A stretch of 6,303 nt of DNA from Candidatus Omnitrophota bacterium (GCA_016196505.1 JACPXO010000091.1:1-6303); one strand, 5' to 3'. Shown: positions 1-6,303, counted from the stretch's first letter. Translations and numbers: made by a program. Notes: a model not told the origin generated them from the letters alone.

Positions 1-316
1 ACCCGCCGAGGTCTATCCAGCGGCGCGCTCCGAGTCTCGCCGGCATGAACAACACGGCTACGAGCAGAAAAAGCGTCAAGCCGTATAGCGGCCAAACAAA
101 ATCCATGAGCTTGAAATAATTGACGCGTACGACCAGGAAAACTAAGAGCGCGCCCACGCCCATCCACAACACCTGCCTCGTCACGAACGCCTGGTCCGTC
201 AGGGGGTTCGCCTTGAATGAGGCGCTGTAAATACTGAGCGCCCCTACCGCGAATATGAGAAGCGGCGTCAAAAAAAGTAACTTGTCAAAATCACGAAAAT
301 TGACTTTTTGCCTCAT
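1..316 (-). CDS. rodA: RodA, SEDS-family peptidoglycan glycosyltransferase (N-terminal part, cut by left window edge)
   Basis: RodA polymerises lipid II into glycan strands in the inner membrane and works with PBP2 in the elongasome. My translation from ATG at 316-314 gives 105 codons open to the edge. It shows a short cytoplasmic tail starting MRQKVNFRDFDK, a first membrane segment at about residues 13-31, a second at about 48-66 and a third at about 73-91. These are followed by GARRWIDLGG at residues 96-105, which matches the GAxRWI.LG motif typical of RodA/FtsW proteins. Family members are usually about 370 residues, so roughly a quarter is visible. The ATG overlaps the TGA of mrdA (ATGA, 316-313), indicating translational coupling, and pairing with mrdA favours RodA over FtsW. 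The catalytic Asp region lies outside the window. Confidence 0.93.
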   Translation of the reverse strand, partial: MRQKVNFRDFDKLLFLTPLLIFAVGALSIYSASFKANPLTDQAFVTRQVLWMGVGALLVFLVVRVNYFKLMDFVWPLYGLTLFLLVAVLFMPARLGARRWIDLGG

Positions 317-2040
317 AGATAGGATGCCTCTTTAAGCCATTGAAAAATAGCCGCGGCCATCGTCGCCGCGCTCACTCCCCCGCGCCCGCCTTGTTCCAGA
401 AAAACAACCATGGCGATCTTAGGTTGCTCAAACGGCGCGAAACCCACAAACCAGGCATGGGTTTTTTCCTGTCCCGATTGGGCGGTGCCGGTTTTCCCCG
501 CGATATGAAGCCCCGGCACCCGCGCCAGTTTTCCGGTCCCGGATTCTGAATTGATGACAGCGTCCAGCCCTTCTTGAAGCGACCGCCAATGTCTTGGGAG
601 CGCTATGACATGCTTGGTATGGCGTTCGGCGACGCTGATCCCCTCGATCTTATCGATCACATGAGGTTTCAAAAGTTCACCCTTGGTCGCGATGGCACTG
701 ACCATCACAAGTGCTTGTATTGGAGTCACTTGCAAACTTCCCTGGCCGATAGCTATATTCGCCGTTTCTCCATCGTACCAGGCCTGGCCGCGGGTGAGTT
801 TCTTCCACTCCCGGGTCGGGACAAAGCCCGGTTTTTCTCCCGGCGCGTCCACTCCGGTTATTTTTGAAAAACCAAACTCCGCAGCCTGAGCGGTCACGGC
901 GTCGATCCCGGCCGTCAATCCCACGGCGTAAAAATAGACGTTGCAGGAATGGGCGAAGCCCTCGGTCATTCTTTGCGCGCCATGCCCTTCGGCTTTCCAA
1001 CAGTGGAAACGGTTTCCTCCGATTACTTTAGAGCCATCGCACTCGAACGCCGTGTCGGAGGTCAGTTTGCGGTGCTCCAGCGCCGCCAACGCCGTCACCA
1101 CCTTGAAAATGGACCCAGGCGGGTACTGCCCCCGGATCCCCCGGTTGATCATCGGAGAATCCCGGTCATGCAAAAAACGGCCCACGTCTTTCCGGCCCCG
1201 CGACGACGCAAAGAGATTGGGATCGAACGCCGGGGAACTGTTCATCGCCAAAAGTCCCCCGTCGCTCAGGTCCATCACGAGAACGGCTCCTTTTTGGCCC
1301 TGCAGCAAATTTTGCACGTAGGTTTGGAGCGCGCCATCCAGGCACAACTGCACGTCCTTGCCTTCCCTCGGCTCCTTGACCCCCATGAGTTTTACGAAAC
1401 GCCCGCGGTTATCGACCTCGATCTGCAAGCCGCCGGAACGGCCCCGGAGATAGCTTTCATAAACGGCTTCGACCCCTTCCCGGCCTATCCAATCCGCGCG
1501 GCGGTAGTCGTAGCTTTCCAACCGCTCAACTTCTTCCGGGGTCAACGGCCCGATAAAACCCAGCGCATGCGCGCCCGCTTCTTTCAAGGGATAAACACGC
1601 TGGGGCTTCGTCTCGATCATGATCCCCGGAAGCGCATCCAGCCGCTCCTCCACGGCCGTCGCCTTTTCGAGGGAAATATCCTCGGCCAAAAGCACCGCGT
1701 TAAAAACCCCCGGCTTCTTTTTTTCGAGGAAGCGCCGTTCCAAAACACCGGGACTTTCACCCAGTATCTGCCGCAAAACGCCGCAGCTTTTGTAAATGTT
1801 CCTTCGGGCCTCCTGCAAACTCGCCGAACAATTGAAGCTCAACCGGTTGTCCGCCAAAGCCCTGCCTTTCCGGTCCAGGATCTTTCCGCGCGGGCCCTCG
1901 AGATAAATAACGCGTATTCTGTTCTTTTCCGACAGAGAGCTATAGTGGTCTGACTGAAGGATCTGCATGCGCACAAGGTTCAAAAAGATCACGCCGAACC
2001 CCAAAGCGGCCAGAAAAGAAAGGCGGACGGCCCTTACCAC
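313..2040 (-). CDS. mrdA: Penicillin-binding protein 2, elongasome peptidoglycan D,D-transpeptidase
   Basis: Class B PBP that cross-links nascent peptidoglycan in the periplasm in complex with RodA. It has 575 residues. A very short cytoplasmic tail is followed by one membrane anchor at about residues 7-25. The pedestal/dimerisation region opens with GPRGKILDRKGRALADN (about 49-65). The transpeptidase domain covers roughly 245-570, with SIFK at 310-313 (Ser310 nucleophile), SCN at 365-367 and KTGT at 516-519; IGQGSLQVTPIQ (431-442) is also typical. It is shorter than E. coli PBP2 (about 633 residues), and all catalytic motifs are intact. The start is GTG at 2040-2038, the first start after an in-frame TAA, with GGGGAG nine bases upstream. 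It overlaps the mreD stop by 7 bases and rodA by 4. Cysteines 334, 347 and 366 with His353 may form a metal site (see findings). Confidence 0.97.
   Translation of the reverse strand: MVRAVRLSFLAALGFGVIFLNLVRMQILQSDHYSSLSEKNRIRVIYLEGPRGKILDRKGRALADNRLSFNCSASLQEARRNIYKSCGVLRQILGESPGVLERRFLEKKKPGVFNAVLLAEDISLEKATAVEERLDALPGIMIETKPQRVYPLKEAGAHALGFIGPLTPEEVERLESYDYRRADWIGREGVEAVYESYLRGRSGGLQIEVDNRGRFVKLMGVKEPREGKDVQLCLDGALQTYVQNLLQGQKGAVLVMDLSDGGLLAMNSSPAFDPNLFASSRGRKDVGRFLHDRDSPMINRGIRGQYPPGSIFKVVTALAALEHRKLTSDTAFECDGSKVIGGNRFHCWKAEGHGAQRMTEGFAHSCNVYFYAVGLTAGIDAVTAQAAEFGFSKITGVDAPGEKPGFVPTREWKKLTRGQAWYDGETANIAIGQGSLQVTPIQALVMVSAIATKGELLKPHVIDKIEGISVAERHTKHVIALPRHWRSLQEGLDAVINSESGTGKLARVPGLHIAGKTGTAQSGQEKTHAWFVGFAPFEQPKIAMVVFLEQGGRGGVSAATMAAAIFQWLKEASYL
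327..333 (-). promoter_or_regulatory. Shine-Dalgarno for rodA
   Basis: AAAGAGG lies inside the last codons of mrdA, 10 bases upstream of the rodA ATG. It is a reasonable but slightly distant ribosome site and supports the ATG at 316-314. Coupling through the ATGA overlap probably contributes to initiation. Confidence 0.55.
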
Positions 2041-2504
2041 GGACGCTGGCTCCCCGCTTTAACGCCTGAAACCCTGCGAAGAAAATAAAAAAGCGGCGGC
2101 GAGGCCAAGACCGTGAAAACAGCGGATCCGGCGAGGGTTTTCCACTCCCAGCCATAAACCGCGCTCAAGCCCAGATCCGTCAAGAGCCCCATAAAGGCGG
2201 GTAAAACCCAACGGTTGAAAAAGCTGTCCTTGAATATCTTCGAGGCGGTGAAACCCGAGGCCACTCCCACCGCCCCCAGGGCCAAACCATGGAGGCCCGG
2301 GACGCCTATTTCGAAAAAATCGACCAAAAGCCCGGCCACGGCGCCCAACGCCGCGCCAAAAAAAGCTCCCTCGGCCAACGCGTAAAAAACAACCCCGATG
2401 AGGATCAGTTTGAAATTCGGAAGGAAGATCAGATTAAGGGAGTTTTGAAAAAGAAATAAAACGAAGATCCAAAAAAACGCCAGCGCGCGCGTCTTATTCC
2501 ACAC
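2034..2504 (-). CDS. mreD: MreD, rod shape-determining membrane protein
   Basis: Small, very hydrophobic inner-membrane protein of the elongasome that works with MreC; its biochemical role is not settled. The protein has about 156 residues, close to the family norm of about 160. It has five or six candidate membrane segments and a typical early Gln-Asn pair in the first helix (FLFQNSLNL). The identity rests on this profile and on its position between mreC and mrdA. The start is uncertain. The longest frame begins with TTG at 2510-2508, but that codon directly abuts the AGAAGAGG ribosome site. GTG at 2504-2502 sits six bases from it and is preferred here, giving a protein starting MWNKTRALAFFW. 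The gene overlaps mreC by 11 bases (17 with the TTG start) and mrdA by 7 bases. Confidence 0.9.
   Translation of the reverse strand: MWNKTRALAFFWIFVLFLFQNSLNLIFLPNFKLILIGVVFYALAEGAFFGAALGAVAGLLVDFFEIGVPGLHGLALGAVGVASGFTASKIFKDSFFNRWVLPAFMGLLTDLGLSAVYGWEWKTLAGSAVFTVLASPPLFYFLRRVSGVKAGSQRPW
2050..2055 (-). promoter_or_regulatory. Shine-Dalgarno for mrdA
   Basis: GGGGAG lies in the 3' end of mreD, nine bases upstream of the GTG at 2040-2038. It is the clearest ribosome site in the cluster along with that of mreD, and it supports the GTG as the true start of PBP2. Confidence 0.6.
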
Positions 2505-3273
2505 ACACAACCTCTTCTATCCGCGTAAGATCGGCAAAGGGTTTCACCTGGGCCACCTGGTAGATCTGGCCCGGTTCCTTCCAGGTTTTTACGACGGTCC
2601 CCACCCTCAAACCCTTGGGAAAAAAACCTCCGTATCCCATGGTCTCAACGATGTCTCCGGGGTTGATCCCGGCATCCAGTGAAAGGTACTTCACCCGGCA
2701 TTCTCCTCCGGACGTCCCGAACAAAACCCCCTGATACCGGGTACGCTGCATCAAAACACCTACCCGCGAATTCGGGTCGGAGATAAGGACCACCTTTGAC
2801 ATCGACGGGCCGGTTTCCACGACTTTTCCTATGACCGCCTGGTCGGACAACACCAGAAGGTTGGGCCGGACGCCCTGCCGGCGGCCTTTGTCTATAAACA
2901 CCACCCGGCTCAAAGGGGACGGCGAACGCGCGATCACCTGCGCGAAAAGCGCGCGTTTCACGCCGAGGCCTTGAGTCCGCTTCATCTCAAGGAGCTTCGC
3001 GAGACGCTCGTTCTCCAACTCGAGTTCCCGGACCCTGAACCGGGCCTCTTCCGATTGGGCGGCGCGGCGCCGAAGCGACCGGTTTTCTCCGGCGTTTTTC
3101 TTGAAATAAACGAGATCGACGAAGGTTTGGGTTATGGCTTTGGAGAATGCGAGAGGCGCTTTCAGGAACGAATACGCGGAACCTTTAAGGACAAGAGAGA
3201 CAGGGGCAGAAAATACGGCAAGGACAAGAAAAAAAATCCCGATTCCAATAAACGTACGACTGGGTTTCACCAC
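2494..3273 (-). CDS. mreC: MreC, rod shape-determining periplasmic scaffold protein
   Basis: Bitopic inner-membrane protein whose periplasmic part organises the elongasome and activates PBP2. It has 259 residues, slightly shorter than many family members. There is one membrane segment at about residues 8-29, then a charged, heptad-like coiled-coil stretch at about 58-98 (ending RVRELELENERLAKLLEMK), then the beta-rich MreC domain at about 105-259. Family landmarks in that domain include AQVIARSPSPLSRVVFIDKG (111-130), SDPNSRVGVL (165-174) and ETMGYGGFFPKGLRVG (210-225). The start is GTG at 3273-3271; a second GTG follows immediately at 3270-3268 and is an equal candidate. No convincing ribosome site precedes either. 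The gene lies 18 bases after the mreB stop and in the same frame, so it may rely on ribosomes finishing mreB. Confidence 0.95.
   Translation of the reverse strand: MVKPSRTFIGIGIFFLVLAVFSAPVSLVLKGSAYSFLKAPLAFSKAITQTFVDLVYFKKNAGENRSLRRRAAQSEEARFRVRELELENERLAKLLEMKRTQGLGVKRALFAQVIARSPSPLSRVVFIDKGRRQGVRPNLLVLSDQAVIGKVVETGPSMSKVVLISDPNSRVGVLMQRTRYQGVLFGTSGGECRVKYLSLDAGINPGDIVETMGYGGFFPKGLRVGTVVKTWKEPGQIYQVAQVKPFADLTRIEEVVCVE
2511..2518 (-). promoter_or_regulatory. Shine-Dalgarno deciding the mreD start
   Basis: AGAAGAGG lies inside the last codons of mreC. Its spacing is 0 bases to the TTG at 2510-2508 and 6 bases to the in-frame GTG at 2504-2502. Normal spacing is about 5-9 bases, so it favours the GTG. 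Confidence 0.55.
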
Positions 3274-3291
3274 ATTGTATTCAAAAACCGG

Positions 3292-4365
3292 TTAATTCTC
3301 GAGGGTCCGGTTGGCGGTGACAGTGACCCGTTTTAAATAATGGAGTTCGCTTAAAATCTTGCCGGTGCCCATCGCCACGGCGATCAGCGGGTTCTCGGCC
3401 ACATGCACGGGAAGCCCCGTTTCCTCAGAGATGAGCTTGTCCAATCCCCTTAAAAGAGAACTGCCGCCGGCCATCACGATCCCCCGGTCGATCAGATCCG
3501 CGCAAAGCTCGGGAGACGTACGTTCCAAGGTCACGCGCACCGCCTCGATGATGTACTGGACCGGCTCCGACAACGCCTCACGGACTTCTTCGGACGTGAT
3601 GCGCACCGTCTTCGGCAGTCCCGAGACCAGATCGCGCCCCCGGATCTCCATCGAAAGCTCTTCCTCCAAAGGATAGGCGGAACCAACCTTGATCTTGACC
3701 TCTTCGGCCGTCCGCTCGCCGATCATCAGATTATAGGTTTTCTTCACGTGCTCGATGATCGCGTCGTCCATTTCGTCGCCGCCGATGCGGATGCTCCTCG
3801 AAAAAACAATCCCGGCGAGAGAAATGACGGCCATTTCGCTGGTGCCGCCGCCGATATCGATGATCATACTGCCCGCCGGCTCCTGAATAGGAAGGCCCAC
3901 GCCGATAGCCGCGGCCATCGGTTCCTCAACGAGATAGACTTCTCGGGCGCCCGCGTGAAGCGCCGAATCGCGCACCGCCCGCTTTTCCACCTCCGTGATG
4001 CCGGAGGGGATCGCGATCACCATACGCGGCCTGACAAAACGCTTGCGGTTATGGACTTTGTTGATGAAATAACGGAGCATGCTTTCGGTGATCTCAAAAT
4101 CCGCGATCACGCCGTCCTTCATGGGACGGATGGCCACGATCGACCCCGGCGTGCGGCCAAGCATGCGTTTGGCCTCATCGCCCACCGCCAAGACTTCATT
4201 GGTGCCTTTGCGGATCGCGACCACCGAGGGTTCGCAGAGAACGATCCCCTGGCCTTTGACGTTCACGAGGGTGTTGGCGGTCCCGAGATCTATTCCCATA
4301 TCATTGGAAAAAGATCCGGCGATGCCGTTGACGAGTTTATTGAAAATTCTGAGAATTTGGTTCAA
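3292..4365 (-). CDS. mreB: MreB, actin-like cell-shape cytoskeletal protein
   Basis: ATP-binding actin homologue that forms antiparallel filaments on the inner face of the cytoplasmic membrane and guides lateral-wall synthesis. It has 357 residues against about 335-347 in well-studied homologues. Visible motifs are phosphate-1 GIDLGTANT (24-32), [10 protein letters not shown] (146-155), phosphate-2 [10 protein letters not shown] (168-177) and the adenosine loop [13 protein letters not shown] (295-307). The first 20 residues (starting [14 protein letters not shown]) look like an amphipathic membrane-binding helix, and a polar tail of about 10 residues follows the usual end near LKRV. The start is TTG at 4365-4363, the first start codon after an in-frame TAA at 4377-4375. 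The next Met (residue 23) would remove part of the first strand of the ATPase fold. The ribosome site is weak (TAAGAG, six bases upstream). It is the first gene behind the promoter at 4405-4433. Confidence 0.97.
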   Translation of the reverse strand: MNQILRIFNKLVNGIAGSFSNDMGIDLGTANTLVNVKGQGIVLCEPSVVAIRKGTNEVLAVGDEAKRMLGRTPGSIVAIRPMKDGVIADFEITESMLRYFINKVHNRKRFVRPRMVIAIPSGITEVEKRAVRDSALHAGAREVYLVEEPMAAAIGVGLPIQEPAGSMIIDIGGGTSEMAVISLAGIVFSRSIRIGGDEMDDAIIEHVKKTYNLMIGERTAEEVKIKVGSAYPLEEELSMEIRGRDLVSGLPKTVRITSEEVREALSEPVQYIIEAVRVTLERTSPELCADLIDRGIVMAGGSSLLRGLDKLISEETGLPVHVAENPLIAVAMGTGKILSELHYLKRVTVTANRTLEN

Positions 4366-4404
4366 GAAGGACTCTTAATATTCCACCGGTGAAATTAACG
4401 GCTC

Positions 4405-4433
4405 ATTATAACAACGTGCCTAGGGGGTGTCAA
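4405..4433 (-). promoter_or_regulatory. Consensus sigma70-type promoter of the mre operon
   Basis: On the minus strand TTGACA (4433-4428) and TATAAT (4410-4405) are separated by exactly 17 bases. TGT directly precedes the -10 box, which makes it an extended -10 as well. Transcription would start near 4399-4396, giving an untranslated leader of about 30 bases before the mreB TTG at 4365. The -35 box begins two bases after the aroA TAG stop (4438-4436), so the promoter fills nearly the whole aroA-mreB gap. No hairpin-plus-T-run terminator separates it from aroA, so read-through from upstream probably also occurs. The sequence match is direct; activity is inferred. Confidence 0.85.
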
Positions 4434-4435
4434 CA

Positions 4436-5746
4436 CTACTGGACGAGTTCATGCTTAATGTAAAGCTGATCCAAAAGCCAGAAAAAACCAGGGAATGAGG
4501 TATTGATGCATTCGACGTCTTCCACGAGAGTTTCCCCGCGCGCGATCATGCCGGCCACGACAAGCGACATGGCGGTGCGATGGTCCTTGAACGAGTTCAC
4601 CGAAGCGCCCGAGAGCGGCGTCGGCCCTTCAATGATCATGGAATCTCCCGTTTCTTTTATCTTGGCGCCCAGGCGCGACAGCTGGCTGACCATGGAATGG
4701 ATCCGGTCGGTCTCCTTCACCCTTAACTCGCCGGCGTCACGGATAACGCTGGTGCCGCGCGCCTGTGTGGCCAGGGCCGCTAAAATGGGAATCTCGTCGA
4801 TGAGCGACGGCAATTCTTCTTTCGTGATCTCGAAGGCCTTGAGCGGCCCGCGCTGAACGGTAAAGTCCGCGACGGGCTCCGGCCCGCTTTCACTGACCGA
4901 CGTCACCCGAAACTTTACGCCCATGCGTTTCAGGACTTCCACCACGCCCGTACGCGTCGGGTTCCACAGCACGGAACGGAACTGAATGTCGGCGTCCGGC
5001 AGGAGGGCTGCGATGCCCATAAAAAAAGCCGCGCTTGAAATGTCGCCCGCGATCTCAAAATTCCTCGAGCGCGGCGTTTGGTCTCCCGATACGGCGACGG
5101 ACAAACCGTCCTCCCGCACCGCCACGCCGAAATGTTTCAAAAAACGCTCCGTGTGATCGCGCGACCTGACGGGCTCCGTGACGGAGGTCTCCCCTTGCGC
5201 GAAAAGCCCGGCTAAAAGCAGGGCCGATTTAACTTGCGCGCTCGACACCGGCAGTACCGCCCGAATGGCTTTGAGCCGCCCCCCATGAATCTTGAGCGGA
5301 GCGAAATTCGCCTCCTCCCTGCCCTCGAGTGCGGCTCCCATCTCTTTGAGATAAGCGGTCACGCGGCGCATCGGCCGCTGTGAAAGCGAAGGATCCCCCG
5401 TCAACGTCGCTTCAAAACTCTGGCCGGCCAGGATCCCCAAAAGGAGGCGCATGGACGTCCCCGAATTCCCCAGGTAGATCTCTTTTTTAGGGGCCTTTAA
5501 ACCATAAAGCCCTTTTCCGACGATCTCAAGAGCCGTCGCGCCTTTGGACCGGATCTCCACCCCCATGCTTTCGAACGCCTCACGCGTGTGCCGGCAGTCC
5601 TCCGCGGGCAACACATTGGTGAAGGAGGAAGTCCCTTCCGACAGCGCCCCAAAAATGATCGCTCGATGCGAAAGCGACTTGTCTCCGGGAAAAGATACCG
5701 TCCCTCGGATCTTCTGATCAACTGTTTGGATTTTGACGTGGGTCAT
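4436..5746 (-). CDS. aroA: 3-phosphoshikimate 1-carboxyvinyltransferase (EPSP synthase), class II type
   Basis: Cytoplasmic enzyme of the shikimate pathway. It transfers enolpyruvyl from phosphoenolpyruvate to shikimate-3-phosphate, the step before chorismate synthase. It has 436 residues, full length for the family. Motifs: PGDKSLSHR (20-28) binding both substrates; LGNSGTSMR (92-100) with Gly96 at the glyphosate-sensitive position; SAQVK (169-173); RDHTE (196-200); NPTR (262-265); DEIP with Asp317 as likely catalytic base; LRVKETDRI (341-349); and KDHRTAM (387-393). GDKS, SAQxK, RxHxE and NxTR together are the signature I recall for class II enzymes, as opposed to the E. coli-like class I. 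The start is ATG at 5746-5744, overlapping the upstream stop as ATGA, with no strong ribosome site, so translation is probably coupled. There is no cmk or rpsA neighbour, which is the common context elsewhere. Confidence 0.97.
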   Translation of the reverse strand: MTHVKIQTVDQKIRGTVSFPGDKSLSHRAIIFGALSEGTSSFTNVLPAEDCRHTREAFESMGVEIRSKGATALEIVGKGLYGLKAPKKEIYLGNSGTSMRLLLGILAGQSFEATLTGDPSLSQRPMRRVTAYLKEMGAALEGREEANFAPLKIHGGRLKAIRAVLPVSSAQVKSALLLAGLFAQGETSVTEPVRSRDHTERFLKHFGVAVREDGLSVAVSGDQTPRSRNFEIAGDISSAAFFMGIAALLPDADIQFRSVLWNPTRTGVVEVLKRMGVKFRVTSVSESGPEPVADFTVQRGPLKAFEITKEELPSLIDEIPILAALATQARGTSVIRDAGELRVKETDRIHSMVSQLSRLGAKIKETGDSMIIEGPTPLSGASVNSFKDHRTAMSLVVAGMIARGETLVEDVECINTSFPGFFWLLDQLYIKHELVQ

Positions 5747-6303
5747 GGCGAAGGATGCTCGTACTTTTCTATCAGCTGTGTAAAATCTTCCGGCAAAGGG
5801 CTTTCAAACTCCACTAGTTTACCAGTTTCCGGGTGCACAAAACCTATTTTTGAAGCGTGGAGCCCAAGCCGGGCGGCGCTGTCTTTTTTTCCGTAGACGG
5901 GGTCGCCGATCACCGGATACCCGATGGACGCCAGATGCACGCGTATCTGGTGCGTCCGGCCCGTCAGGATCTTCACCTCGAGGAGTGTGGCCGATTTGAA
6001 ACGTCGAAGGACCCGGTAGCGGGTCTCGGCGGACCTCGCCCTGGGAGAATCGGACACAGCCATTTTCTGCCGGACCTTGGGATGCCGCGCCAGGGCGCGT
6101 TCCACGCGGCCGCTTTCAAACGTCACGTTTCCGTGAACCAGCGCTGTGTAGTTCTTTGAAAAGGTCCTTGATTCGAACTGTGACTGGAGGCGCCGGTGCG
6201 AGCGGTTGTTTTTGGCCACGACGAGAAGCCCTGAGGTCGCTTTGTCCAAACGGTGAACGATGCCGGGCCTGTCACTTCCGCTCAAACTGGAAAGGGACAG
6301 CCC
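5743..6303 (-). CDS. RluA-family pseudouridine synthase, RluD-like (C-terminal part, cut by right window edge)
   Basis: Isomerises uridine to pseudouridine in rRNA or tRNA. The frame is open from the edge at 6303 to TGA at 5745-5743, giving 186 visible residues; a TTG at 6285 is internal, not the start. Visible motifs are RPGIVHRLDKATSGLLVVAK (residues 12-31, catalytic Asp20 in HRLD), then TGRTHQIRVHLASIGYPVIG (114-133) and GLHASKIGFVHPETGK (147-162), all in the family order. Full-length members are about 300-325 residues, so roughly 120-140 N-terminal residues are missing, including any S4 RNA-binding domain. The usual HRLDKDTSG reads HRLDKATSG here; similar substitutions occur in other subfamilies (RluA has RLDMATSG), so it is probably functional. 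The exact target (23S sites of RluD, RluC or others) cannot be decided from this fragment. It overlaps aroA by four bases. Confidence 0.93.
   Translation of the reverse strand, partial: GLSLSSLSGSDRPGIVHRLDKATSGLLVVAKNNRSHRRLQSQFESRTFSKNYTALVHGNVTFESGRVERALARHPKVRQKMAVSDSPRARSAETRYRVLRRFKSATLLEVKILTGRTHQIRVHLASIGYPVIGDPVYGKKDSAARLGLHASKIGFVHPETGKLVEFESPLPEDFTQLIEKYEHPSP

Noticed and set aside
949..1953. Plus-strand open frame of 334 codons
   Set aside because: It lies wholly antisense to the clearly conserved mrdA, shows no recognisable motif, and has the low-complexity Arg/Pro/His-rich look of a complementary-strand frame over GC-rich codons.
3748..4392. Plus-strand open frame of 214 codons opposite mreB
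   Set aside because: Its composition (rich in His, Asp, Arg, Ala) is what the reverse complement of a conserved mreB gene gives; no plus-strand promoter or ribosome site was seen for it.
4366..4435. Possible terminator for aroA in the aroA-mreB gap
   Set aside because: There is no stem followed by a T-run. The only palindrome (CACCGGTG) has no loop, and the space is almost entirely used by the promoter.
5497..5721. Minus-strand 74-codon frame overlapping the start of aroA
   Set aside because: It is a shifted frame inside the conserved N-terminal region of EPSP synthase and encodes nothing recognisable.
6283..6285. TTG as the start of the pseudouridine synthase
   Set aside because: The frame continues open to the window edge, and the visible protein lacks the N-terminal third of the family, so this codon is internal.
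1..6303. Mobile elements, CRISPR arrays, tRNA or phage genes
   Set aside because: I saw no repeated spacers, terminal inverted repeats, transposase motifs or tRNA-like folds; the genes are packed end to end and all are core housekeeping functions.

Overview
The window is one block of seven genes, all on the minus strand, so it is transcribed from the right edge to the left edge. In transcription order it holds: the 3' part of an RluA-family rRNA/tRNA pseudouridine synthase (truncated by the right edge), aroA (EPSP synthase), mreB, mreC, mreD, mrdA (PBP2) and the first 105 codons of rodA (cut by the left edge). There is no intergenic stretch longer than 70 bases and no sign of RNA genes, insertion sequences, CRISPR arrays or phage genes.

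The left two thirds (1-4365) is the classic elongasome cluster. It encodes the actin-like filament MreB, its membrane partners MreC and MreD, the transpeptidase PBP2 and the SEDS glycosyltransferase RodA, which together build lateral-wall peptidoglycan. The right third carries an RNA-modification enzyme translationally coupled to aroA, a shikimate-pathway enzyme. Translation appears coupled almost throughout: 4-base ATGA overlaps at rlu/aroA and mrdA/rodA, a 7-base overlap at mreD/mrdA, an 11-base (or 17-base) overlap at mreC/mreD, and an 18-base gap at mreB/mreC. The only real break is the 70 bases between aroA and mreB. It contains an apparently perfect sigma70-type promoter (TTGACA, 17 bases, TATAAT, with an extended -10 TG) whose -35 box begins two bases after the aroA stop codon.

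The organism is a bacterium, probably rod-shaped and probably with a Gram-negative-type envelope, with moderately GC-rich DNA. The MreB sequence, with its [17 protein letters not shown] stretch, and the class II EPSP synthase remind me of the PVC/Omnitrophota group or other deep-branching diderms. That placement is an impression from memory and is weak.

I found no undescribed biological system; this is core housekeeping DNA. The points most worth a second look are the consensus promoter combined with non-ATG starts on four consecutive mre/mrd genes, a possible Cys3-His metal site in PBP2, the class II signature of the EPSP synthase, and the unusual linkage of rlu-aroA to the mre operon.
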